The notes under the pieces were generated by a model. The model worked only from the letters and a program-made list of their open reading frames with translations, made no database searches and was not told the origin of the DNA. This document shows, one piece after another, positions 7,106 to 13,238 of a DNA stretch of 13,238 nucleotides. Source of the stretch: Lachnospiraceae bacterium (GTDB lineage: Bacteria; Bacillota; Clostridia; Lachnospirales; Lachnospiraceae); contig JAHZHB010000006.1 in assembly GCA_019420465.1 (NCBI GenBank), positions 5,666 to 18,903 on the forward strand, read 5' to 3'. How positions within the stretch are numbered: the stretch's first letter is position 1; every line of letters begins with the position of its first letter. A program made the position numbers and the translations under genes.

Positions 7106-8770
7106 ATGAAGAGTGATGCAGTAAAAAAAGGGATGCAGCAGGCGCCCCACAGATCCCTGTTTAATGCACTGGGACTGACAGAAGAAGAGATGAACAAGCC
7201 GTTAGTCGGTATCGTCAGCTCCTACAACGAGATTGTTCCGGGCCACATGAACCTGGACAAGATCGTTGAGGCTGTAAAGATGGGTGTTGCCATGGCAGGC
7301 GGTGTGCCGAGAGTGTTCCCGGCGATCGCTGTCTGTGACGGTATCGCCATGGGTCATGAAGGTATGAAATACTCTCTGGTAACCCGTGATCTGATCGCAG
7401 ATTCCACAGAGGCTATGGCAATGGCGCATCAGTTTGATGCACTGGTCATGGTGCCAAACTGTGATAAAAACGTACCGGGTCTTCTGATGGCAGCAGCACG
7501 TATCAATGTACCGACTGTATTTGTCAGCGGCGGTCCGATGCTGGCCGGTCACGTCAAAGGCCAGAAGAGAAGTCTGTCCTCCATGTTCGAGGCTGTAGGT
7601 GCTTACGCTGCAGGCAAGATGACCGAGGAGGATGTCTGTGAGTTCGAACACAAGGTATGTCCGACGTGCGGTTCCTGTTCCGGTATGTATACGGCAAACA
7701 GTATGAACTGCCTGACAGAGGTTCTGGGTATGGGACTGCAGGGCAACGGTACGATCCCGGCTGTATATTCCGAGCGTATCAAACTGGCAAAGCATGCCGG
7801 CATGAAGGTTATGGAGCTGCTTGAAAAGAATATCCGCCCGAGAGATATCATGACAAAAGATGCGATTATGAATGCACTGACTGTCGATATGGCACTGGGC
7901 TGCTCCACCAACAGTATGCTGCATCTGCCGGCGATCGCTCACGAGATCGGTTTTGATTTCGAGATCGGTTTTGCCAACAGTGTCAGTGACAGAACACCGA
8001 ACCTGTGTCATCTGGCACCGGCTGGTCCGACCTATATGGAGGACTTAAACGAAGCCGGCGGTGTCTATGCCGTTATGAAAGAACTGACAAAGCTTAATCT
8101 GTTAAATCTCGACTGCATGACCTGCACAGGCAAGACTGTCGGTGAAAATATCAAAGATGCCAAAAACCTTAATCCGGAGGTTATCCGTCCGGTTGAGAAT
8201 CCATATACAAAGACCGGTGGTCTGGCTGTTCTGAAGGGCAACCTTGCCCCGGACGGCAGTGTGGTCAAACAGTCCGCAGTCGTACCGGAGATGCTGGTAC
8301 ACGAGGGCCCGGCCAGAGTCTTCGAATGTGAAGAGGATGCGATCGCAGCCATCAAGGGTGGCAAGATCGTAGCCGGTGATGTAGTTGTGATCCGCTATGA
8401 GGGACCGAAAGGCGGTCCGGGTATGCGTGAGATGTTAAATCCGACATCTGCGATCGCAGGTATGGGACTTGGCTCCAGCGTAGCCCTGATCACAGACGGA
8501 CGTTTCTCCGGTGCTTCCCGTGGTGCTTCCATCGGTCATGTATCCCCGGAGGCAGCTGTAGGCGGCCCGATCGCTCTCGTAGAAGAGGGAGATATTATCA
8601 AGATCAACATTCCGGAGAGAACGCTTCATCTGGATGTCAGCGACGAAGTTCTGGCAGAGAGAAAAGCCAGATGGCAGCCGAGAGAGCCGAAGGTAAAGAC
8701 CGGTTATCTGGCAAGATATGCCCATATGGTAACCAGTGGTGCCCGCGGTGCCGTTCTCGAAGTGAAATAA
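7106..8770 (+). CDS. ilvD: Dihydroxy-acid dehydratase
   Basis: IlvD dehydrates 2,3-dihydroxy-isovalerate and 2,3-dihydroxy-3-methylvalerate to the 2-oxo acids of valine/leucine and isoleucine, using an iron-sulfur cluster and Mg2+. The 554 residues show AVCDGIAMGH (metal-binding D78), NCDK (C119, K121), CPTCGSCSGM (C185, C188, C191) and GRFSGASRG (S468, the likely catalytic base). Where [2Fe-2S] enzymes have PCN, this one reads PGHMNL (45-50), as in the E. coli oxygen-labile [4Fe-4S] type; this is an eye-alignment. GGGAGG at 7093-7098, seven bases before the ATG, supports the start. It follows leuB after 13 bases and precedes ilvB by 61 bases with no terminator between. Confidence 0.97.
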   Translation: MKSDAVKKGMQQAPHRSLFNALGLTEEEMNKPLVGIVSSYNEIVPGHMNLDKIVEAVKMGVAMAGGVPRVFPAIAVCDGIAMGHEGMKYSLVTRDLIADSTEAMAMAHQFDALVMVPNCDKNVPGLLMAAARINVPTVFVSGGPMLAGHVKGQKRSLSSMFEAVGAYAAGKMTEEDVCEFEHKVCPTCGSCSGMYTANSMNCLTEVLGMGLQGNGTIPAVYSERIKLAKHAGMKVMELLEKNIRPRDIMTKDAIMNALTVDMALGCSTNSMLHLPAIAHEIGFDFEIGFANSVSDRTPNLCHLAPAGPTYMEDLNEAGGVYAVMKELTKLNLLNLDCMTCTGKTVGENIKDAKNLNPEVIRPVENPYTKTGGLAVLKGNLAPDGSVVKQSAVVPEMLVHEGPARVFECEEDAIAAIKGGKIVAGDVVVIRYEGPKGGPGMREMLNPTSAIAGMGLGSSVALITDGRFSGASRGASIGHVSPEAAVGGPIALVEEGDIIKINIPERTLHLDVSDEVLAERKARWQPREPKVKTGYLARYAHMVTSGARGAVLEVK

Positions 8771-8831
8771 ATCATAAAGCCGGAAAACTGGCAGCTTCAA
8801 CGATAAAATACAGAGCAAGGAGAGAAAACAG

Positions 8832-10511
8832 ATGCAGTTAAACGGTTCTGATATCATCATCGAATGTTTAAAAGAGCAGGGTGTTGACACCGTCTTCGGT
8901 TATCCGGGCGGTACCATCCTGAATGTATATGATGCTTTATACAAGCACAGCGGCGAGATCCGTCACGTGCTGACATCCCATGAGCAGGGAGCTGCCCATG
9001 CAGCAGACGGCTATGCCCGTGCAACAGGCAAAGTCGGTGTCTGTATGGCCACATCCGGTCCGGGAGCTACAAACCTCGTTACCGGTATCGCTACAGCGTA
9101 TATGGATTCCATTCCGCTGGTAGCCATCACAGCCAATGTCGGTGTACCGCTTCTTGGCAAGGATTCCTTCCAGGAGGTCGATATCGCCGGTGTGACGATC
9201 CCGATCACCAAATACAGCACGATCGTAAAAGACGTGACAAAGCTTGCCGATACCCTGCGCCGTGCGTTTAAGATCGCCAAAAGCGGCCGTCCGGGACCGG
9301 TTCTTGTCGACGTTACGAAGGATGTTACCTCCAATATGTGTGAATACTATCCGGTAAAACCGGAGGAAATCCTTCCTGACATGGATCATATCACGCCGGA
9401 GTCCATGGATGCGGCGCTTGAGCTGATCAATGCAGCCGAAAAACCGATGATCTTTGTCGGTGGTGGTGCAATCCTTTCCGGTGCAGCCGAGGAAGTGACA
9501 GAGTTTGTACATAAGATGGATGCCCCGGTAACGACATCCCTGATGGGACATGGCGCATTCCCGGAGACAGATCCGTTATTTACCGGTATGCTGGGTATGC
9601 ATGGTACCAAGACGTCCAACTATGCCGTAACCAAATGTGACCTGCTGGTAACGATCGGTGCGCGTTTCAGTGACCGTGTAACCGGTAATACAAAGACATT
9701 TGCACAGAATGCCAAAGTTCTGCAGATCGATGTCGATCCGGCAGAGATCAACAAGAATATCCCGGTAGATGCTGCTGTGATCGGTGATGTAAAGGTTGTC
9801 TTAAAAGAGCTGAACCGCCGTATGGCACAGCTGTCCCATAAGGAGTGGGTAGACTGGGTAAAAGACTGCGAAAAGAAATATCCGCTGACCTACAATCATG
9901 ACGGTCTGACCGGTCCCTATGTGATCGAGGAGCTGTACCGTGTGACAAAGGGTGATGCTATCGTTGTTACAGACGTAGGACAGCACCAGATGTGGGCTGC
10001 ACAGTATTATAAATACACCAAACCGAATACTCTTTTGACTTCCGGTGGTCTGGGAACGATGGGGTACGGCCTTGGCGCTGCGATCGGTGCCAAATTCGGC
10101 TGCCCGGACAAAGTCGTTGTCAATATCGCAGGTGACGGCTGCCTCCGTATGAACATGAACGAAGTAGCTACTGCAGCCAGAAACAATCTGCCTCTGATCG
10201 AGATCGTGATCAACAATCATGTACTGGGCATGGTACGCCAGTGGCAGACGCTGTTTTACGATCACAGATACTCCAATACGATCCTGAACGACAAGGTAGA
10301 CTTTGTGAAGTTTGCCGAGTCCATGGGCGCAGTGGGTATCCGTGTCACAAAGAAAGAAGAAGTGGGTCCGGCGATCGAAAAAGCGATCGAGCTGAACACG
10401 ACCGTAGTGATCGAGTGCGTGATCGATCAGGACGACAAGGTATTCCCGATGGTACCGGCAGGTGCGTCCATCTCCGATGTTTTCGATGAGGAAGATCTGA
10501 AAAATAAATAA
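8832..10511 (+). CDS. ilvB: Acetolactate synthase large (catalytic) subunit
   Basis: IlvB joins two pyruvates to 2-acetolactate, or pyruvate with 2-oxobutyrate to 2-aceto-2-hydroxybutyrate, using thiamine diphosphate, Mg2+ and FAD. The 559 residues have the normal three-domain length: FGYPGG (22-27), the ThDP-activating glutamate E51 in SHEQGAAHAADGYAR, the FAD-region motif RFSDRVTGN, and the ThDP/Mg motif GDG at 434 with N462. W471 in GMVRQWQ is the conserved channel tryptophan. The FAD-region motif points to the biosynthetic type rather than the catabolic AlsS type. AAGGAG at 8817-8822 gives a nine-base spacing to the ATG. It is the last gene of the operon; the regulatory subunit gene ilvN, often next to it, is absent and a terminator follows at once. 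Confidence 0.96.
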   Translation: MQLNGSDIIIECLKEQGVDTVFGYPGGTILNVYDALYKHSGEIRHVLTSHEQGAAHAADGYARATGKVGVCMATSGPGATNLVTGIATAYMDSIPLVAITANVGVPLLGKDSFQEVDIAGVTIPITKYSTIVKDVTKLADTLRRAFKIAKSGRPGPVLVDVTKDVTSNMCEYYPVKPEEILPDMDHITPESMDAALELINAAEKPMIFVGGGAILSGAAEEVTEFVHKMDAPVTTSLMGHGAFPETDPLFTGMLGMHGTKTSNYAVTKCDLLVTIGARFSDRVTGNTKTFAQNAKVLQIDVDPAEINKNIPVDAAVIGDVKVVLKELNRRMAQLSHKEWVDWVKDCEKKYPLTYNHDGLTGPYVIEELYRVTKGDAIVVTDVGQHQMWAAQYYKYTKPNTLLTSGGLGTMGYGLGAAIGAKFGCPDKVVVNIAGDGCLRMNMNEVATAARNNLPLIEIVINNHVLGMVRQWQTLFYDHRYSNTILNDKVDFVKFAESMGAVGIRVTKKEEVGPAIEKAIELNTTVVIECVIDQDDKVFPMVPAGASISDVFDEEDLKNK

Positions 10512-10520
10512 ACGGGTGAA

Positions 10521-10552
10521 AACTGTTCCGGAACTGACCGGAGCAGTTTTTT
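10521..10552 (+). terminator. Rho-independent terminator after ilvB
   Basis: AACTGTTCCGG (10521-10531), a 6-base loop, CCGGAGCAGTT (10538-10548) and a run of six T (10547-10552). The 11-bp stem contains one U-G pair. It begins nine bases after the ilvB stop and ends the leuB operon. Confidence 0.92.
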
Positions 10553-10738
10553 GCTATACAAATACATCGGTATCCGGTCTGGAAGAGTCAGGTTTAGTCA
10601 TGCCTGATAAGCGCTTGTACATAGCGGTTTTTGACTGGATGTGTACGAAAAATGACAGAGGATGCTAGACAACATGCAAAAATTATGCATAAATTTACAA
10701 AAACCTGTATTTTTATTGTACAAAATGCAGAAATACAC
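10553..10738. other. Gene-free AT-rich region upstream of serC
   Basis: No supported gene. It holds TTGTACA twice (10615-10621 and 10716-10722) and a further TGTAC in 10642-10646, a small CGCT/AGCG dyad (10612-10626) followed by T5, and TGTATTT/AAATACA inverted arms (10706-10737) directly before the serC -35 box. These may be regulator sites for serC, but no known operator was recognised. Confidence 0.4.
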
Positions 10739-10767
10739 TTGCACTGGTTCGTTAAAAGTTTTACAAT
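10739..10767 (+). promoter_or_regulatory. Predicted sigma-A promoter of serC-serA
   Basis: TTGCAC (10739-10744), 17 bases, TACAAT (10762-10767); start expected near 10774, giving a leader of about 93 bases. A palindrome TAAAA-G-TTTTA (10753-10763) covers the spacer and the edge of the -10 box, and CTTTA-G-TAAAG (10781-10791) lies just past the start; both could be operators. Confidence 0.7.
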
Positions 10768-10815
10768 CAGGAAAGATGTACTTTAGTAAAGCGTTAAACT
10801 GAAAAGTGTATCAGA

Positions 10816-10838
10816 TTTTAACACAGTCTGTGTTGAAA
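10816..10838 (+). promoter_or_regulatory. Long dyad in the serC leader
   Basis: TTTTAACACA (10816-10825), loop GTC, TGTGTTGAAA (10829-10838): a 10-bp stem with one U-G pair, ending 12 bases before the serC AGGAGG. It can act as an RNA hairpin or a dimeric-regulator binding site. It has no terminating T-run and fits no riboswitch class I recognise. Confidence 0.5.
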
Positions 10839-10866
10839 TAGAAAAGATTGAGGAGGATATGAGAAG

Positions 10867-11949
10867 ATGAGCAGAGTGTACAATTTTTCAGCCGGTCCGG
10901 CTGTACTGCCCGAAGAAGTGTTAAAGGAGATTCAGGAAGAGCTGTTGGATTACAACGGCAGTGGACAGTCCGTTATGGAGATGAGTCACCGCTCACAGGT
11001 ATTCGACGAGATCATCAAAGAAGCGGAAAAAGATCTGCGTGATCTGATGCAGATTCCGGATAATTATAAAGTCCTGTTTTTACAGGGCGGCGCATCCTTA
11101 CAGTTTGCCATGATTCCGATGAATCTGATGAAAAACAAAGTGGCTGATTATATCGTAACAGGTCAGTGGGCCAAGAAGGCTTACCAGGAAGCATCCAAAT
11201 ACGGCAAAGCTGTCAAGATCGCTTCTTCTGAGGATAAGACATTTTCCTACATCCCGGACTGTTCCGATCTGCCGATCGATGAGGATGCCGATTATGTATA
11301 TATCTGCATGAACAATACGATCTACGGTACAGTATACAAACAGCTGCCGAATACAAAAGGTAAAGATCTGGTAGCCGATGTATCTTCCTGTTTCCTGTCT
11401 GAGCCGCTGGATGTATCCAAATTTGCCATCGTCTACGGCGGTGTACAGAAAAACGTCGGTCCGGCCGGCATGGTGATCGCTATTGTCCGTGACGATCTGA
11501 TCACAGACGATGTACTCGAGGGTACACCGACCATGATGAAATACAAGACCCACGCAGATGCCAATTCTCTGTACAATACACCGAACTGCTGGTGTATTTA
11601 TGTATGTGGCAAGGTCTTCAAATGGCTCAAAAAGATGGGCGGTCTGGAAGCTATGAAAGAGCGCAACGAGAAAAAGGCAAAGATACTGTACGATTTCCTC
11701 GACAGCAGCGAAATGTTCAAAGGTACTGTTGTCAAAGAAGACCGTTCCCTGATGAATGTACCGTTCGTTACAGGCGACAAGGATCTGGATGCCAAATTCG
11801 TCAAAGAAGCCACAGAGGCCGGCTTTGTCAATCTGAAGGGCCACAGAACCGTTGGCGGTATGCGTGCCAGCATCTACAACGCCATGCCGATCGAAGGTGT
11901 GGAGAAGCTGGTCGAATTCATGAAGAAATTCGAGGAGGAAAATAAATAA
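10867..11949 (+). CDS. serC: Phosphoserine aminotransferase
   Basis: SerC transfers the amino group of glutamate to 3-phosphohydroxypyruvate, giving O-phosphoserine, with pyridoxal phosphate; a cytosolic dimer and the second step of serine synthesis. The 360 residues match the family length. Recognisable are YNFSAGPAVLP at the N-terminus, H41-R42 (phosphate binding), GGAS (74-77), W101 that stacks on the cofactor, T151, D171, and K195 in GGVQKNVGPAG, the lysine that binds PLP. AGGAGG at 10851-10856 is ten bases before the ATG. An ATG at 10859 overlaps but stops after three codons, so it is not used for SerC. Its stop overlaps the serA start by one base, so the two are translated together from the promoter at 10739. 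Confidence 0.97.
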   Translation: MSRVYNFSAGPAVLPEEVLKEIQEELLDYNGSGQSVMEMSHRSQVFDEIIKEAEKDLRDLMQIPDNYKVLFLQGGASLQFAMIPMNLMKNKVADYIVTGQWAKKAYQEASKYGKAVKIASSEDKTFSYIPDCSDLPIDEDADYVYICMNNTIYGTVYKQLPNTKGKDLVADVSSCFLSEPLDVSKFAIVYGGVQKNVGPAGMVIAIVRDDLITDDVLEGTPTMMKYKTHADANSLYNTPNCWCIYVCGKVFKWLKKMGGLEAMKERNEKKAKILYDFLDSSEMFKGTVVKEDRSLMNVPFVTGDKDLDAKFVKEATEAGFVNLKGHRTVGGMRASIYNAMPIEGVEKLVEFMKKFEEENK

Positions 11950-13112
11950 TGTTTACCTATACTACCTTAAATCCGATTTCTGCCGTAGGTACAGATCATT
12001 TTACCGACGCATATAAAAAAGTAGATACACTAAAAGAAGCACAGGCTGCCCTGGTCAGAAGTGCCAGCATGCATGAGCTTGATCTGCCGGAAAGTCTGGT
12101 ATGTGTGGCCAGAGCCGGTGCCGGTGTCAACAATATCCCGCTTGATACCTGCGCAGACAAGGGTATCGTTGTCTTCAATACGCCGGGTGCCAATGCCAAC
12201 GGTGTAAAAGAGATGGTTATTGCCGGCATGCTCCTTGCCTCCCGTGATATCGTCAGCGGCATCGAATGGGTACGTCAGAACAAGGACGAGGACAATATCG
12301 GCAAGATGGCTGAAAAACAGAAAAAACAGTTTGCAGGCTGCGAGATCGCCGGCAAAAAGCTTGGTATCATCGGTCTTGGTGCCATCGGTGTCAAGGTAGC
12401 CAATGCTGCCGTACATCTGGGCATGGAAGTGTATGGCTATGACCCGTACATCTCCGTAGATGCCGCATGGAACCTGTCCAGATCCATCAAACATATCAAT
12501 AACGTGGAGGATATCTACCGTACATGTGACTACATAACGATCCATGTACCGCTGATGGACAGCACAAAGAACATGATCGATGCAGAAGCTATCGGTATGA
12601 TGAAGGACGGTGTCGTTCTTTTGAACTATGCGAGAGATCTTCTCGTAGATGAAAAAGCTCTTGTTGAAGCTTTGCATACAGGTAAAGTAAAGAAATATGT
12701 ATCTGACTTTGCCAATCCGACCGTAGCCGGTGCTGAAAATGTGCTGATCACACCGCATCTGGGCGCTTCCACAGCCGAATCTGAGGACAACTGTGCAGAG
12801 ATGGCTGTTCAGGAGATCCGTGACTATATGGAAAACGGTAACATCAAACATTCTGTAAACTATCCGGACTGCGATTTCGGCGTATGCACATCCGCAGGCC
12901 GTGTGACGATCTGCCATAAGAACGTTGTTAACATGATCAACAAGTTCACAAAGGTCCTTGGCGATATGGGTATGAACATCGCGACCATGACCAACAAGAG
13001 TAAAGGTGAATATGCGTATACCATCATCGACGTAGAGAGCGTACTGACAGAGGATGTCGTAGAAAAGCTGTCTGCGATCGAAGATGTACTGAAAGTCAGA
13101 ATCGTAAAATAA
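11949..13112 (+). CDS. serA: D-3-phosphoglycerate dehydrogenase with C-terminal ACT domain
   Basis: SerA oxidises 3-phosphoglycerate to 3-phosphohydroxypyruvate with NAD+, the first step of serine synthesis. The 387 residues hold a split substrate domain (1-95 and about 285-316), a Rossmann domain with GLGAIG (142-147) and the NAD-selecting D165, and an ACT domain (about 317-387) that usually binds serine as feedback inhibitor. Catalytic R229 and H270 are present. The glutamate expected between them is not: after D253 the sequence runs FANPTVAG, with N256 before the conserved proline. Another 2-hydroxyacid oxidoreductase is possible, but coupling to serC favours SerA. The start overlaps the serC stop in TAATG, with AGGAGG (11933-11938) inside serC. 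Confidence 0.93.
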   Translation: MFTYTTLNPISAVGTDHFTDAYKKVDTLKEAQAALVRSASMHELDLPESLVCVARAGAGVNNIPLDTCADKGIVVFNTPGANANGVKEMVIAGMLLASRDIVSGIEWVRQNKDEDNIGKMAEKQKKQFAGCEIAGKKLGIIGLGAIGVKVANAAVHLGMEVYGYDPYISVDAAWNLSRSIKHINNVEDIYRTCDYITIHVPLMDSTKNMIDAEAIGMMKDGVVLLNYARDLLVDEKALVEALHTGKVKKYVSDFANPTVAGAENVLITPHLGASTAESEDNCAEMAVQEIRDYMENGNIKHSVNYPDCDFGVCTSAGRVTICHKNVVNMINKFTKVLGDMGMNIATMTNKSKGEYAYTIIDVESVLTEDVVEKLSAIEDVLKVRIVK

Positions 13113-13134
13113 AATCGTATCATGACGGTAAAAG

Positions 13135-13181
13135 ACAAGGCTGTCTTTCTCCTTAAAGGGGAAGCGGCCTTGTTGCATTTT
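13135..13181 (+). terminator. Probable terminator after serA
   Basis: Outer arms ACAAGGC (13135-13141) and GCCTTGT (13167-13173) enclose an inner TTCTCC/GGGGAA stem with one U-G pair. The T-rich tail is broken (TGCATTTTATT), so termination may be partial. It begins 22 bases after the serA stop. Confidence 0.6.
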
Positions 13182-13196
13182 ATTATGCAGAAAGAA

Positions 13197-13237
13197 TCAT
13201 CGGGCCGGCAAAAGCGTTTACTCTGTGCACCCGATGA
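13197..13237. repeat. 8-bp inverted repeat at the window edge
   Basis: TCATCGGG (13197-13204) and CCCGATGA (13230-13237) are perfect inverted arms around 25 bases. It lies past the serA terminator and could belong to the next gene's leader or terminator. The strand and role cannot be decided from this window. Confidence 0.4.
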
Positions 13238-13238
13238 C

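Noticed and set aside
10674..10802. A 42-codon plus-strand frame upstream of serC, with a weak GAGG ahead of it.
   Set aside because: It runs across the predicted serC promoter, the spacing to GAGG is poor, and the translation shows no recognisable feature. Conservation in relatives would be needed to revive it.
10859..10870. A three-codon frame ATG-AGA-AGA-TGA overlapping the serC start.
   Set aside because: Its ATG is only two bases from the AGGAGG, too close for good initiation, and the serC ATG is at normal distance. Probably chance.
12030..13178. A 382-codon minus-strand frame almost covering serA.
   Set aside because: Its translation is rich in H, Y, C and F without any family motif, while the opposite strand is clearly SerA. 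It is a by-product of serA codon use. The same applies to the long antisense frames in ilvD (7202-8011) and serC (11098-11844).

Overview
The window looks like the chromosome of an anaerobic Firmicute of the class Clostridia, most likely Lachnospiraceae or a close relative. The basis is moderate GC with strong AGGAGG-type ribosome binding sites, good sigma-A promoters with 17-base spacers, the tgt-yajC order, an ACT-type serA coupled to serC, and a giant fused 2-hydroxyacyl-CoA dehydratase activase-like gene typical of strict anaerobes. The assignment is inferred from protein style and was not tested by a search.

Layout: (1) Positions 1-3905, minus strand: the first 1,301 codons of a very large protein with two fused BcrAD/BadF/HgdC-type ATPase domains followed by a cysteine-rich HgdB-like reductase half; its 3' end lies outside the window. 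(2) 3906-4219: a divergent intergenic region with a promoter in each direction. (3) 4220-5359: tgt, tRNA-guanine transglycosylase. (4) 5550-5861: yajC with its own promoter, closed by a strong terminator. (5) 6010-10511: leuB-ilvD-ilvB, a branched-chain amino acid operon with promoter and terminator. (6) 10553-10866: about 310 bases without a gene, carrying the serC promoter, dyads and repeated TGTAC motifs. (7) 10867-13112: serC-serA, overlapping by one base, followed by an imperfect hairpin and a second inverted repeat at the window edge.

How the genes work together: ilvB and ilvD supply two of the steps from pyruvate to the 2-oxo acids of valine (and isoleucine), and leuB performs the oxidative step of leucine synthesis; ilvC, ilvN, leuA and leuCD are not in the window. 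serA and serC perform the first two steps from 3-phosphoglycerate to serine; serB is not in the window. tgt modifies tRNA and yajC belongs to the Sec translocon; the secDF genes that often follow are absent here.

Most of the window is ordinary housekeeping metabolism. The part that deserves attention is the giant activase-like protein: its substrate is unknown, its two ATPase halves keep identically spaced cysteine pairs, and its start codon sits behind a hairpin inserted between ribosome binding site and ATG. The SerA sequence also appears to lack the usual catalytic glutamate. I found no RNA genes, insertion sequences, CRISPR arrays or phage genes.
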